Part shown: positions 28,248-36,771 of the stretch, piece after piece | Layout of the letters: every line of letters begins with the position of its first letter | How positions within the stretch are numbered: position 1 is the stretch's first letter | NCBI RefSeq assembly: GCF_900129845.1 | Contig: NZ_FQXB01000001.1 | Coordinates: 1,364,001-1,428,000 of the forward strand | DNA length: 64,000 bases | Origin: Cognatiyoonia sediminum | GTDB lineage: Bacteria; Pseudomonadota; Alphaproteobacteria; Rhodobacterales; Rhodobacteraceae | Direction: 5' to 3' | The notes under the pieces: generated by a model | Databases searched by the model: none | What the model was told of the DNA's origin: nothing | The model's input: only the letters and a program-made list of their open reading frames with translations | Made by a program: the position numbers and the translations under genes

Positions 28248-29162
28248 ATGGACCTTTCAGCAATCAACCCCGTCCTCCTGCTTGCGTCCCTCATGGTGGC
28301 GGCAACCCCTATCCTGCTCGCCGCCATAGGTGAACTCGTGGTCGAGCGCGCGGGCGTCCTGAACCTCGGCGTCGAGGGCATGATGATCACCGGCGCTGTT
28401 TGCGGCTTTGTCGTCGCCGTCAACACAGGATCGCCTTGGCTTGGCTTCTTGGGCGCGGCTATTGGCGGAGCACTACTATCGGTCCTCTTTGGTGTCCTGA
28501 CGCAATACTTGCTGTCGAACCAAGTCGCGACGGGACTGGCCCTCACGCTCTTTGGCCTTGGTGTCTCATCTCTGATCGGACAAGGCTACATTGGGATCAA
28601 AGGACCGGAGTTCCCCGATTGGCATATCCCGCTTTTGGGCGACATCCCGATCATCGGCCCCATCGTCTTCCAGCACGACCCAATGGTCTACGTCGGCCTT
28701 TTGATCTGCCTCGGCGTTTGGGCTTTCCTGAAGTATTCGCGCCTCGGATTGGTCTTGCGTGCTGTCGGGGAAAACCACGATGCCGCCCATGCGCTCGGCT
28801 ATAAGGTGATCCGAATCCGGATGGCTGCGATCATGTTCGGTGGAGCCTGTGCCGGGCTTGGCGGCGCGTACCTCAGCCTCGTACGCGTGCCGCAATGGAC
28901 CGAAGGCATGACCGCTGGCGCCGGTTGGATCGCTTTGGCCATCGTCGTCTTCGCGAGCTGGCGTCCGGGACGGCTTTTGCTGGGTGCCTATTTGTTTGGC
29001 GGGGTCACGGTTTTGCAGCTAAACTTACAGGCTGCCGGGTTGGCAATTCCTGTCGAATATCTTTCAATGTCACCATACCTAGCAACCATCGTCGTTCTGG
29101 TTATTATGTCAGCCGGACGCGCACCCGGTTCGCTGGGACGAATCTTTCACGCCTCACGTTGA
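28248..29162 (+). CDS. ABC transporter permease, nucleoside/purine type (NupQ-like)
   Basis: 304 residues, about eight hydrophobic segments. LLAAIGELVVERAGVLNLGVEG followed by MMITGA is the conserved permease motif, and YKVIRIRMAAIMFGGACAG the coupling helix region. AAGGA precedes the ATG. Shorter partner of the permease at 26862-27944. Confidence 0.93.
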   Translation: MDLSAINPVLLLASLMVAATPILLAAIGELVVERAGVLNLGVEGMMITGAVCGFVVAVNTGSPWLGFLGAAIGGALLSVLFGVLTQYLLSNQVATGLALTLFGLGVSSLIGQGYIGIKGPEFPDWHIPLLGDIPIIGPIVFQHDPMVYVGLLICLGVWAFLKYSRLGLVLRAVGENHDAAHALGYKVIRIRMAAIMFGGACAGLGGAYLSLVRVPQWTEGMTAGAGWIALAIVVFASWRPGRLLLGAYLFGGVTVLQLNLQAAGLAIPVEYLSMSPYLATIVVLVIMSAGRAPGSLGRIFHASR

Positions 29163-29190
29163 GGCGTACGACCACCACAGGGGAGAAAAC

Positions 29191-30270
29191 ATGAAACTCA
29201 AAACACTACTTACCAGTGTTGCTTTGGCCGCAGGCCTCGCCACTGGAGCAGCGGCAGATGGCCACGAGAAAACCAAAGTTGGTTTTGTCTACGTCGGCCC
29301 AATCGGCGACGGCGGCTGGACATATGAACACCACCAAGGACTGCTGGCTGTCGAAGAAGAATTCGGCGATCAAGTTGAAACTGTCTACGTCGAAAGCGTT
29401 CCGGAAGGTGCGGACGCAGAGCGTGTGATGACACAGATGGCACTGGAAGGCGCTGACCTGATTTTCACAACGTCTTTTGGCTATATGGACCCAACGATCA
29501 ACGTGGCTGCCAAGTTCCCAGATGTGAAGTTTGAGCACGCAACAGGCTTCAAGCGCGCGGACAACGTGTCCACCTACTCTGCACGCTTCTACGAAGGCCG
29601 CGCAGTGCAAGGCCACATCGCAGGCCGCATGACAGAATCCAACATAATCGGTTACATCGCATCATTCCCAATTCCGGAAGTGGTCCGTGGCATCAACTCT
29701 GCATACATCCACGCATCCCGCGTGAACCCTGATGTCGAGTTCAAGATCATCTGGGTCTACACATGGTTCGATCCTGCGAAAGAAGCGGAAGCGGCAAACG
29801 TTCTGATTGAGCAAGGCGCTGACATCGTTCTGCAGCACACTGACTCGACCGCACCGCAAGCAGCTGCTCAGGCTGCGGGTGGCGTTTACACGTTCGGTCA
29901 GGCATCCGACATGGCAGAGTTCGGCCCAGAGCCGCGCATCTCTTCCATCATCGACAACTGGGCGCCTTACTACATCGAGCGCACACAAGCGGTTATCGAT
30001 GGTACATGGGTCAGCGAAGACACATTCGATGGGATCGACACTGGTATGGTTGAGATTGGCGAAATCTCAGACGTTGTACCGGCTGACGTGAAAGCAGAAG
30101 CTTTGGCTCTGATCGAATCCATGCGTACCGGAGAGTACCACCCCTTCACCGGTCCTTTGAACAAGCAGGATGGCTCTGCTTGGTTGGCTGAAGGTGAGGT
30201 CATCGGTGTTGGCGATTTGCTAGGCATGAACTTCTACGTTGAAGGTGTCAGCGGCGAGATTCCGCAGTAA
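29191..30270 (+). CDS. BMP-family periplasmic substrate-binding protein
   Basis: 359 residues. Signal peptide MKLKTLLTSVALAAGLATGA, likely cut after AAA before DGHEKTK; no lipobox, so a soluble periplasmic receptor. Basic membrane protein (BMP/Med) fold: VGFVYVGPIGDGGWTYEHHQ, TTSFGYMDPTINVA, NIIGYIASFPIPEVVRGINS. Members bind nucleosides or purines. GGGGAG lies before the ATG. Codon use is strongly biased, consistent with high expression, and a terminator closes the operon. Confidence 0.93.
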   Translation: MKLKTLLTSVALAAGLATGAAADGHEKTKVGFVYVGPIGDGGWTYEHHQGLLAVEEEFGDQVETVYVESVPEGADAERVMTQMALEGADLIFTTSFGYMDPTINVAAKFPDVKFEHATGFKRADNVSTYSARFYEGRAVQGHIAGRMTESNIIGYIASFPIPEVVRGINSAYIHASRVNPDVEFKIIWVYTWFDPAKEAEAANVLIEQGADIVLQHTDSTAPQAAAQAAGGVYTFGQASDMAEFGPEPRISSIIDNWAPYYIERTQAVIDGTWVSEDTFDGIDTGMVEIGEISDVVPADVKAEALALIESMRTGEYHPFTGPLNKQDGSAWLAEGEVIGVGDLLGMNFYVEGVSGEIPQ

Positions 30271-30291
30271 GCCTGCCCTGATATGTTTCGA

Positions 30292-30319
30292 AGCGGGCCC
30301 GTAGGCCCGCTTTTTTTTT
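30292..30319 (+). terminator. Strong intrinsic terminator of the xdh-transport operon
   Basis: Perfect 8-bp GC stem (30292-30299 with 30304-30311, AGCGGGCC/GGCCCGCT), CGTA loop and nine T residues. Starts 22 nt after the binding-protein stop. Confidence 0.93.
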
Positions 30320-30832
30320 GGATCACTAAAACGACTCGTTTGGGCGAAAAACCTGCCTTTGGTTCCTGACCGGAAACAGAAGGCCATCAGGTGAATGGAT
30401 TGATACCTAAAATTCGCGACAAACTGTCCCAAAAGCCCAGTTCTGACAGGCCGCCGAAACGGGTAGTTTGCCCTTAGGTAAAGAGTACCTTTTTTACGAG
30501 TTCATCGAAGGGTGACAAGTAATTTGTTCTTAGTATCCCTGTCGCCGCTTTTGGCTTTAGGTCCAACCTGAATTCCGATTGTGGCGGCAGGAGCTTTTCG
30601 AGAAAACCACCTCCAAAATCCCATGTTTCAGTTCGCAGAAAACAGTCGAACTCCGGTTAGCCCCGACTATCCAAAAGTTAGTCTAAAAAGAAATGACACG
30701 GCCAATTTATCCCGTATTTAGTGTGTTTGCTCGCCGAATGGTCAACAATCAGATTCTGATAGCTAGATTGACCACAAAAAAAGCGACCAACCTGTCCATT
30801 TAGATCAGTTCCCTAACCCCTAAAATCTGACT

Positions 30833-30893
30833 AAAAACTCACCTGTTATCAGGTTGAACAGTTCATCAGTTCTCGAAGGGTGATGAGTTTTTT
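30833..30893 (+). terminator. Branched hairpin followed by a T-run
   Basis: A 9-bp closing stem (30833-30841 AAAAACTCA with 30884-30892 TGAGTTTTT) surrounds two small hairpins: CCTG/CAGG (30842-30853) and GAAC/GTTC (30856-30872). T-rich sequence follows. Could be the 3' end of a small RNA or a remnant terminator. Confidence 0.35.
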
Positions 30894-30905
30894 GTTTAGT
30901 AATTT

Positions 30906-30955
30906 CCAACCGCTGCGTGTTTGCTAGTTTTGTGTTGATGTACCGCAGCGGTTGG
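30906..30955. repeat. 12-bp perfect inverted repeat, 26-nt spacer
   Basis: CCAACCGCTGCG (30906-30917) and its exact complement (30944-30955). It lies about 60 bp upstream of the aldo/keto reductase gene. No T-run follows. Candidate operator, long hairpin, or end of a vanished small element. Confidence 0.5.
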
Positions 30956-31013
30956 GTTCTTTCCTCCCAAAAAAGAGAATTGACGATACGGTAGTTTTCG
31001 TAAAACTGCGCGC

Positions 31014-31949
31014 ATGAAACGCCCTCTCCAAACAGTATCTGGCAAACCGACTTCGGTGCTTATTTTCGGCGCTATGCAATTTGGTGGCACGGCGGATCAA
31101 TCCGCAAGTGAGGCTCTTTTTCATGACGCGCTTGAGGCCGGCATCAATCACTTTGATACAGCGTTTGCCTATACAGGCGGGGCGTCCGAAACCATTCTCG
31201 GTGAGTTGATCAAGAACAACCGCGAAGACATCTATCTTGCGACGAAAGTTGGCTATGTCGGCGGTTCCGGATCGGAGAACATCAAACAGCAGTTTTCAAT
31301 ATCGCAGAAGAGGTTGGATACTGACTACGTCGATTTGCTATATATGCATCGGTTTGATGCTGAAACGCCTTTGGAAGAAACATTTGAGACGTTGGCCGAA
31401 CTGCAATCTGAAGGCAAAGTCAGACATATCGGCGTGTCGAATTACGCGGCTTGGCAAGTGATGAAAGCCCAAGCTGTGGCGGCGCAGTTTGAGACCCACA
31501 TCGATGCACTCCAGCCGATGTATAGCCTTGTGAAACGGCAAGCCGAAGTTGAGCTACTGCCGATGTGTTCAGATCAAGGCATTTTACCGGCCACATATTC
31601 CCCTCTTGGTGGTGGATTGTTGACAGGAAAATATGCGTCTGGCGGCAAAGGGCGGTTGTCAGAAGATCACAGATATGCCGCGCGTTATGGCCCAGATTGG
31701 ATGCATGCGGCAGCGCAGGGTTTGACTGAGATTGCAAACGAGCTCGCCGTAAGCCCGGCTTGCCTTGCTGTTTCTTGGGTGCTGAGGAGTTACTATAATG
31801 CCAACCCAATTGTGTCTGCCCGCAACGTGGACCAACTCAGGCCCTCTTTGACCGCGGCGAAATTTGATATGTCCGACGAACTCTATAGCCGTCTGAGCGC
31901 CCTCACGCCAACGCCTGCGCCTGCAACCGACCGATTGGAAGAAGCGTGA
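31014..31949 (+). CDS. Aldo/keto reductase
   Basis: 311-residue NAD(P)H-dependent oxidoreductase with the AKR barrel. NHFDTAFAY holds the catalytic Asp and Tyr, LATKVG the Lys, DLLYMHRFD the His, so the tetrad is complete. VRHIGVSNY is the conserved barrel strand. Resembles the AKR group acting on sugars and small carbonyls; substrate not clear. No Shine-Dalgarno sequence is seen, and a 6-bp hairpin (AGTTTT/AAAACT, 30993-31007) ends 6 nt before the ATG. Its stop overlaps the next gene by 4 nt. Confidence 0.88.
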   Translation: MKRPLQTVSGKPTSVLIFGAMQFGGTADQSASEALFHDALEAGINHFDTAFAYTGGASETILGELIKNNREDIYLATKVGYVGGSGSENIKQQFSISQKRLDTDYVDLLYMHRFDAETPLEETFETLAELQSEGKVRHIGVSNYAAWQVMKAQAVAAQFETHIDALQPMYSLVKRQAEVELLPMCSDQGILPATYSPLGGGLLTGKYASGGKGRLSEDHRYAARYGPDWMHAAAQGLTEIANELAVSPACLAVSWVLRSYYNANPIVSARNVDQLRPSLTAAKFDMSDELYSRLSALTPTPAPATDRLEEA

Positions 31950-33016
31950 TCGATTTCCTGATCATCGGCGGCGGGGTCGCTGGGTGCTCTGCGGCAGCGC
32001 ATCTTTCGCACCAGGGGAAGGTCGTAGTCTTGGAGGCCGAAGATGCGCTTGCCCTCCATGCCTCTAGCCGTTCCGCTGCCGCCTTTGAGAAGAACTACGG
32101 ACTGGCGTCGACAGTGGCCCTTACCGAAGCAAGCGAGGACGGTCATATTGCTTTTAACGTGTTGTCGCCGCGTGGGCTTCTCTTGCTGGCCAAGAAGAAC
32201 GAAGACAGCGCTTTTGAAGGCGACATGCACACGCTTGGCCTCTCTGAAGTATCGATGGACGACGCGCTTGGTATGGTCCCAATCGTTAACAGTGATGTCG
32301 TCATGCGAGCGGCTCATCACAGCGCTATGTGGGACATTGATACCGACCGGTTGATCCAAACATTTGTCTCGCAAGCCAAAGGCAATGGCGCCGAGGTCCT
32401 GATCAAATCAAAAGTGTCGGGAATCGAGAAGACGCCGCGGGGCTGGACGATAGCCATGGGCGACACTCATCTGGATGCGAAATGCCTCGTCAACGCAGCT
32501 GGCCCTTGGGCAGACGAAATCGCTCAGATGGCGGGTGTGGCCACGATTGGCCTGCAACCCTATCGCCGCTCAATGGGCCGTATCCCAGCGCCAGCGGGCC
32601 TCGATGTATCGAAATGGCCTATGACGTTTGGCCCAGGAGAAAGCTGGTATGCGAAACCGGATGCAGGGGCGCTCATCGTCTCTCCCGCTGATGAAGACCC
32701 GATGGACCCGCATGACGCCTATTCCGATGACGTGATCTTGGCAGAAGGCTTCGCGCGCTACGAAAGCTATGTCACCGAACCTGTAACCCGTCTGATCACG
32801 TCATGGGCCGGGTTGCGGACCTTTGCTCCGGATCGGCAATTGGTCCTCGGACCGGAACCAAGTGAAACCAGCTTTATCTGGTGTGCAGGTCAGGGCGGAT
32901 ACGGGATGCAGTCGAGCCATGGCGCGGCACAGTTGATCTCTGAACTGGTAACTGGTCGGCCGACATCTCTGCCAGCCGACGTTGTTGAAGCTTTGTCTCC
33001 GAGCCGGTTCCGCTAG
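31946..33016 (+). CDS. FAD-dependent oxidoreductase, DAO (amino acid/amine oxidase) family
   Basis: 356 residues. The N-terminus FLIIGGGVAGCSAAAHLS is the FAD Rossmann GxGxxG loop, and VVVLEAEDALALHASSRSAA the second strand with the DAO-type S-S-R motif. C-terminal FIWCAGQGGYGMQSSHGAAQ matches the family's last FAD contact. Related to glycine oxidase and D-amino acid dehydrogenases; the substrate is unknown. Translationally coupled to the aldo/keto reductase, which hints that one makes the other's substrate. Confidence 0.88.
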   Translation: MIDFLIIGGGVAGCSAAAHLSHQGKVVVLEAEDALALHASSRSAAAFEKNYGLASTVALTEASEDGHIAFNVLSPRGLLLLAKKNEDSAFEGDMHTLGLSEVSMDDALGMVPIVNSDVVMRAAHHSAMWDIDTDRLIQTFVSQAKGNGAEVLIKSKVSGIEKTPRGWTIAMGDTHLDAKCLVNAAGPWADEIAQMAGVATIGLQPYRRSMGRIPAPAGLDVSKWPMTFGPGESWYAKPDAGALIVSPADEDPMDPHDAYSDDVILAEGFARYESYVTEPVTRLITSWAGLRTFAPDRQLVLGPEPSETSFIWCAGQGGYGMQSSHGAAQLISELVTGRPTSLPADVVEALSPSRFR

Positions 33017-33018
33017 GC

Positions 33019-35523
33019 TCAGCCGTCCTTGCGGATCACTTCGTTCTTCGGATCGTAAGGGCTGTCCTGCACGATTTCCGCATCCCACAACTTATCCTGC
33101 ATCTTGACCTTTAGCTTCGTGCCAACTTCAGCCAGCGCAGGCGGGACATAGCCCATGCCAATGCTCTTTTCGAAAGCCACAGAATATCCGCCAGAAGTCA
33201 GACGCCCGACACGCGTGCCATCGTGATAAAGCGCTTCACGGCCCCATGGGTCCGCATCATTAGGACCATCGATCAGCAGCGTTACACATTTGGAGCGGAC
33301 ACCTGTTGCCACCATCGCGTCCTTGCCGTGGAACTCCTTCTCCAAATCAATAAAGCGCGGCAGATCCGCCTCTTGCGGGGTCGCATCGCGGCCCAGCTCT
33401 GTCCCGAAGGCTCGGTAGGATTTTTCCTGACGGAGCCAATTCTGCGCGCGCGCACCAACCAGCTTCATCCCGTGCTTCTCACCAGCTGCCTCTAGCAGAT
33501 CGAACAGATAGTTCTGCATCTCAATCGGGTGATGCAGTTCCCAACCAAGCTCACCGGTATAGGCCACACGGATCGCATTGACCGGACACATGCCAAGCTC
33601 GATCTTTCGGGCCGATAGCCATGGGAAGCGCTTGTTAGAGAGTGCTGTTGCCGGATCAGCGTCCTTGATTACCTCGTTCAACACATCGCGAGACTTTGGA
33701 CCCGCAATCGCGAAGACGCCCCATTGTGTGGTGACATCTTGGATTTCGATATAGCCGAATTCGTCCGCCTTATCTTCGGCAGCCTTGCACATGAAATCAG
33801 CGTCATATTCCGTCCAAGCGCCAGCAGAAACGAGGTAGTAGTTGTTCTCCCCATTCCGCACGATGGTGTATTCCGTGCGGGTCGTCCCCGCAGCCGTCAA
33901 AGCGTAGGTCAGATTGATGCGGCCCACCTTCGGCAGCTTGTTACAGGTGAACCAATCCAAGAATGCGGTCGCTCCGAGGCCTTTGACGACATGTTTGGTG
34001 AAGGCGGTTGCGTCGATCAGGCCGACGCCTTCACGAATGGCCTTGGCTTCGTCGACCGCATATTGCCACCATGCACCGCGACGGAAGGACCGGCTTTCTT
34101 CGTCAAAGTTATCAGGCGCATCTAAAGGCCCGTAGTAGTTCGGGCGCTCCCATCCGTTCACCCAACCAAACTGCGCACCACGTGCTTTTTGACGATCGTA
34201 TGCCGGTGCTGTACGCAATGGACGACAGGCTGGGCGTTCTTCATCAGGGTGATGCAGGATGTAGACATGATCGTAGCACTCTTCGTTCTTGCGCGCGGCA
34301 AATTCTGTGGTCATCCAGTTCTGGCTGTAACGCTTCGGATCAAGTGAGGCCATGTCGATCTCGGCCTCTCCCTCAACCATCATCTGGGCAAGGTAGTAGC
34401 CTGTGCCTCCAGCCGCCGTGATCCCGAAAGAGAAGCCTTCTGCAAGCCACATGTTCCGCAGACCTGGCGCAGGTCCGACAAGCGGGTTGCCGTCAGGCGT
34501 GTAACAAATTGGACCGTTGAAATCGTCTTTCAACCCGCTTTCCTCGCAGGACGGCACGCGATGGATCATGGCCATATACTGCTCTTCGATCCGTTCCAGA
34601 TCGAGCGGGAAGAGATCGGCGCGGAAGCTGTCTGGCACACCGTTTTCGAAACACGCAGGCGCGTTCTTTTCATAGACACCCAAAATCCAACCACCGCGTT
34701 CTTCGCGCACGTAAGACTGCGCATCAGCATCTCGGATAACGGGGTGTTCTTGCCCACCCTCGGCCCGATACTTTACCAGCTCCGGATCTTGATCCATCAC
34801 AATGAACTGGTGTTCCACCGGGATCGCAGGGATCTTAATGCCCAGCTTCTTGGCGGTGGTCTGCGCGTGGTTGCCAGACGCTGTCACGACATGCTCAGCT
34901 GTGATGACGATCTGCTCCTCAGAGGGAACAAGGTTGCCACCTTTTTCAACCATTTTCGTGCAAGTGACTTCCCAATGCGTCCCGTTCCAATGGAACCCAT
35001 CCGCTTGCCATTTGCGTTCGATCATAACCCCACGCTGGCGTGCGCCCTTGGCCATCGCCTGTGTCACATCCGCAGGGTTAATGTAACCGTCGGTGTTGTG
35101 ATAAAGCGCACCCTTCAGGTCTTCGGTACGTATAAGCGGCCAGCGTTCTTTGATTTGTTCTGGTGTGAGCCACTCGTAAGGGACGTCGCATGTCTCAGCC
35201 GTTGAGGCATAGAGCATGTATTCATCCATACGCTCTTGCGTCTGAGCCATACGCAAGTTGCCAACAACGGCAAAACCGGCGTTCAATCCGGTTTCTTCTT
35301 CGAGCGTTTTATAGAAATCGACGGAATACTTGTGGATGTGGGTCGTCGCGTAGGACATGTTGAAGAGCGGCAAAAGACCCGCTGCGTGCCATGTGGACCC
35401 AGAGGTCAGCTCATCCCGTTCCAACAGCATGACGTCGTCCCAGCCCGCTTTGGCGAGGTGGTATGCAATGGATGTGCCGACAGCTCCGCCACCAACAACA
35501 AGGGCTTTGACCTGCGTTTTCAT
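33019..35523 (-). CDS. Dimethylglycine/sarcosine dehydrogenase-like protein (FAD plus GcvT domains)
   Basis: 834 residues. N-terminal DAO FAD domain: LVVGGGAVGTSIAYHLAKAG and GSTWHAAGLLPLF, where His46 is the position of covalent FAD attachment in dimethylglycine and sarcosine dehydrogenases. The C-terminal half (about 440-820) is a GcvT-type folate-binding barrel with YTGELGWELHHPIE, so the formaldehyde equivalent would pass to tetrahydrofolate. Probable role: N-demethylation of glycine-betaine-derived methylamines, common in marine Rhodobacterales. GGGA precedes the ATG. Its stop lies 2 bp from that of the converging FAD oxidoreductase. Exact substrate uncertain. Confidence 0.9.
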   Translation of the reverse strand: MKTQVKALVVGGGAVGTSIAYHLAKAGWDDVMLLERDELTSGSTWHAAGLLPLFNMSYATTHIHKYSVDFYKTLEEETGLNAGFAVVGNLRMAQTQERMDEYMLYASTAETCDVPYEWLTPEQIKERWPLIRTEDLKGALYHNTDGYINPADVTQAMAKGARQRGVMIERKWQADGFHWNGTHWEVTCTKMVEKGGNLVPSEEQIVITAEHVVTASGNHAQTTAKKLGIKIPAIPVEHQFIVMDQDPELVKYRAEGGQEHPVIRDADAQSYVREERGGWILGVYEKNAPACFENGVPDSFRADLFPLDLERIEEQYMAMIHRVPSCEESGLKDDFNGPICYTPDGNPLVGPAPGLRNMWLAEGFSFGITAAGGTGYYLAQMMVEGEAEIDMASLDPKRYSQNWMTTEFAARKNEECYDHVYILHHPDEERPACRPLRTAPAYDRQKARGAQFGWVNGWERPNYYGPLDAPDNFDEESRSFRRGAWWQYAVDEAKAIREGVGLIDATAFTKHVVKGLGATAFLDWFTCNKLPKVGRINLTYALTAAGTTRTEYTIVRNGENNYYLVSAGAWTEYDADFMCKAAEDKADEFGYIEIQDVTTQWGVFAIAGPKSRDVLNEVIKDADPATALSNKRFPWLSARKIELGMCPVNAIRVAYTGELGWELHHPIEMQNYLFDLLEAAGEKHGMKLVGARAQNWLRQEKSYRAFGTELGRDATPQEADLPRFIDLEKEFHGKDAMVATGVRSKCVTLLIDGPNDADPWGREALYHDGTRVGRLTSGGYSVAFEKSIGMGYVPPALAEVGTKLKVKMQDKLWDAEIVQDSPYDPKNEVIRKDG

Positions 35524-35601
35524 GAGTGAGTCCCTTCATTCAGATGTTGCCGACAGATTGACGAAAACCGCCCCGCTCTGTCAGAACCACCCGACGCGTT
35601 G

Positions 35602-35647
35602 TGTCGCGAAACCGACTTTTCGTTCTTTCGGATAACGTTTTGCGACA
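35602..35647. promoter_or_regulatory. Inverted repeat upstream of the dimethylglycine-dehydrogenase-like gene
   Basis: TGTCGCGAAAC (35602-35612) and GTTTTGCGACA (35637-35647) are complementary at 10 of 11 positions, 80-125 bp upstream of the gene at 35523. Position and symmetry suit an operator; the regulator is unknown. Confidence 0.35.
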
Positions 35648-35668
35648 AGATCAGTCGCGCGCTACGGA

Positions 35669-36655
35669 TCAAAGCATCGAGGGCACGACCAAATCCGGCG
35701 GGCGGTGGCCATCGGCAAAGGTCTTAATATTGATCAGAACCTTTTCGCCCATCTCAATACGTCCTTCGACAGTCGCTGACCCCATATGCGGCAGCAGGAT
35801 CACATTTGGGAGCGCCTTCAAACGTGGATTGATTTCATTCCCTCGTTCGAACACGTCCAAACCCGCCCCCGCAATTTCGCCAGCACGGATCATGCGGGTC
35901 AAAGCGTTTTCGTCAATCACTTCACCGCGGGATGTGTTCACAATAACCGCGGTGGGTTTCAGAAGGCGCAAACGGCGGGCATTCATCAGATGAAAAGTCG
36001 ACGGCGTATGCGGGCAATTGATCGACAGCACATCAATGCGCGCCACCATTTGATCGAGGCTTTCCCAATAGGTTGCCTCCAAATCCTCCTCGACCTCAGG
36101 CCGAAGCCGCCGCCTATTGTGATAATGCACTTGCATCCCGAAGGCAGAAGCCCGACGCGCAACGGCCTGCCCGATCCGACCCATGCCAAGAATGCCAAGA
36201 CGGCGCCCTTTGATCCGACCGCCAAGCATGGCCGTTGGCGCCCAACCGCCCCAATCATCTGACTGCGCGATCCGAAACCCTTCTGCCAATCGGCGCGTGA
36301 CGCCAAGGATCAGCCCCATGGTCATATCGGCCGTATCATCCGTCATCACATCGGGCGTGTTAGAGACGTGAATGCCACGTTGCCGGGCCGTCGCCACATC
36401 AATGTTGTCGACACCGGCACCGTAGTTGGCGATCAGCTTCAAACGATCACCCGCCCGAGCCAGCAGAGCGGCGTTAAGTTGATCGGTAATCGTAGGCACC
36501 AAGACATCCGCATTGGCCATCGCCTCTGCCAACTCATCCGTGGTCATCGGCGTGTCATCTTCGCGCAATGTCACGTCAAAGAGTTCTGACATCCGCATCT
36601 CGACCTCACTCGGCAACCGTCGCGTGACAACAACACTTAGCTTTCTGCTTGGCAT
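35669..36655 (-). CDS. D-2-hydroxyacid dehydrogenase (glyoxylate/hydroxypyruvate reductase type)
   Basis: 328 residues from the ATG at 36655, preceded by GAGGGGA; an earlier start at 36679 lacks a site. NAD(P)-binding motif GILGMGRIGQAVARRASAFG; catalytic Arg in NTSRGEVIDE, Glu in the LDVFE region and His in LLPHMGSAT. Family members reduce glyoxylate or hydroxypyruvate, or oxidise D-glycerate. Transcribed in the same direction as the dimethylglycine-dehydrogenase-like gene but 145 bp away, so glyoxylate or serine metabolism is a guess from context. Confidence 0.9.
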   Translation of the reverse strand: MPSRKLSVVVTRRLPSEVEMRMSELFDVTLREDDTPMTTDELAEAMANADVLVPTITDQLNAALLARAGDRLKLIANYGAGVDNIDVATARQRGIHVSNTPDVMTDDTADMTMGLILGVTRRLAEGFRIAQSDDWGGWAPTAMLGGRIKGRRLGILGMGRIGQAVARRASAFGMQVHYHNRRRLRPEVEEDLEATYWESLDQMVARIDVLSINCPHTPSTFHLMNARRLRLLKPTAVIVNTSRGEVIDENALTRMIRAGEIAGAGLDVFERGNEINPRLKALPNVILLPHMGSATVEGRIEMGEKVLINIKTFADGHRPPDLVVPSML

Positions 36656-36771
36656 TCTTCCCCTCTCGTCGCTTCCCAAGGTGCGCGTTTCCTGTCAGGT
36701 TGCCCGCATATGACGCGGGGCACAAGAACCCACGCGCGACAAAATTGAGCGGCAGAAGGATCAGGGCATCC

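Larger units (their letters stand above)
30320..31013. other. 0.7 kb non-coding, AT-richer, repeat-bearing region
   Basis: No convincing gene on either strand. Structures seen: a small hairpin with T-run (30476-30495); an imperfect direct repeat (30500-30536 and 30861-30902, both holding GTTCATC, then GAAGGGTGA); a 7-bp inverted repeat TGGTCAA/TTGACCA (30739-30745, 30768-30774); a branched fold ending in T6 (30833-30893); and a 12-bp perfect inverted repeat (30906-30955). It may be the remnant of a lost element, or encode regulatory RNA. Confidence 0.5.

Noticed and set aside
30739-30774. TGGTCAA/TTGACCA hairpin followed by an A-run, considered as a minus-strand terminator
   Set aside because: Read leftwards the T-run comes before the hairpin, not after it, so it cannot act as an intrinsic terminator in that direction.
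30896-31151. Minus-strand frames of about 64-75 codons overlapping the aldo/keto reductase start
   Set aside because: Overlap an inverted repeat and a real gene start; no conserved features.
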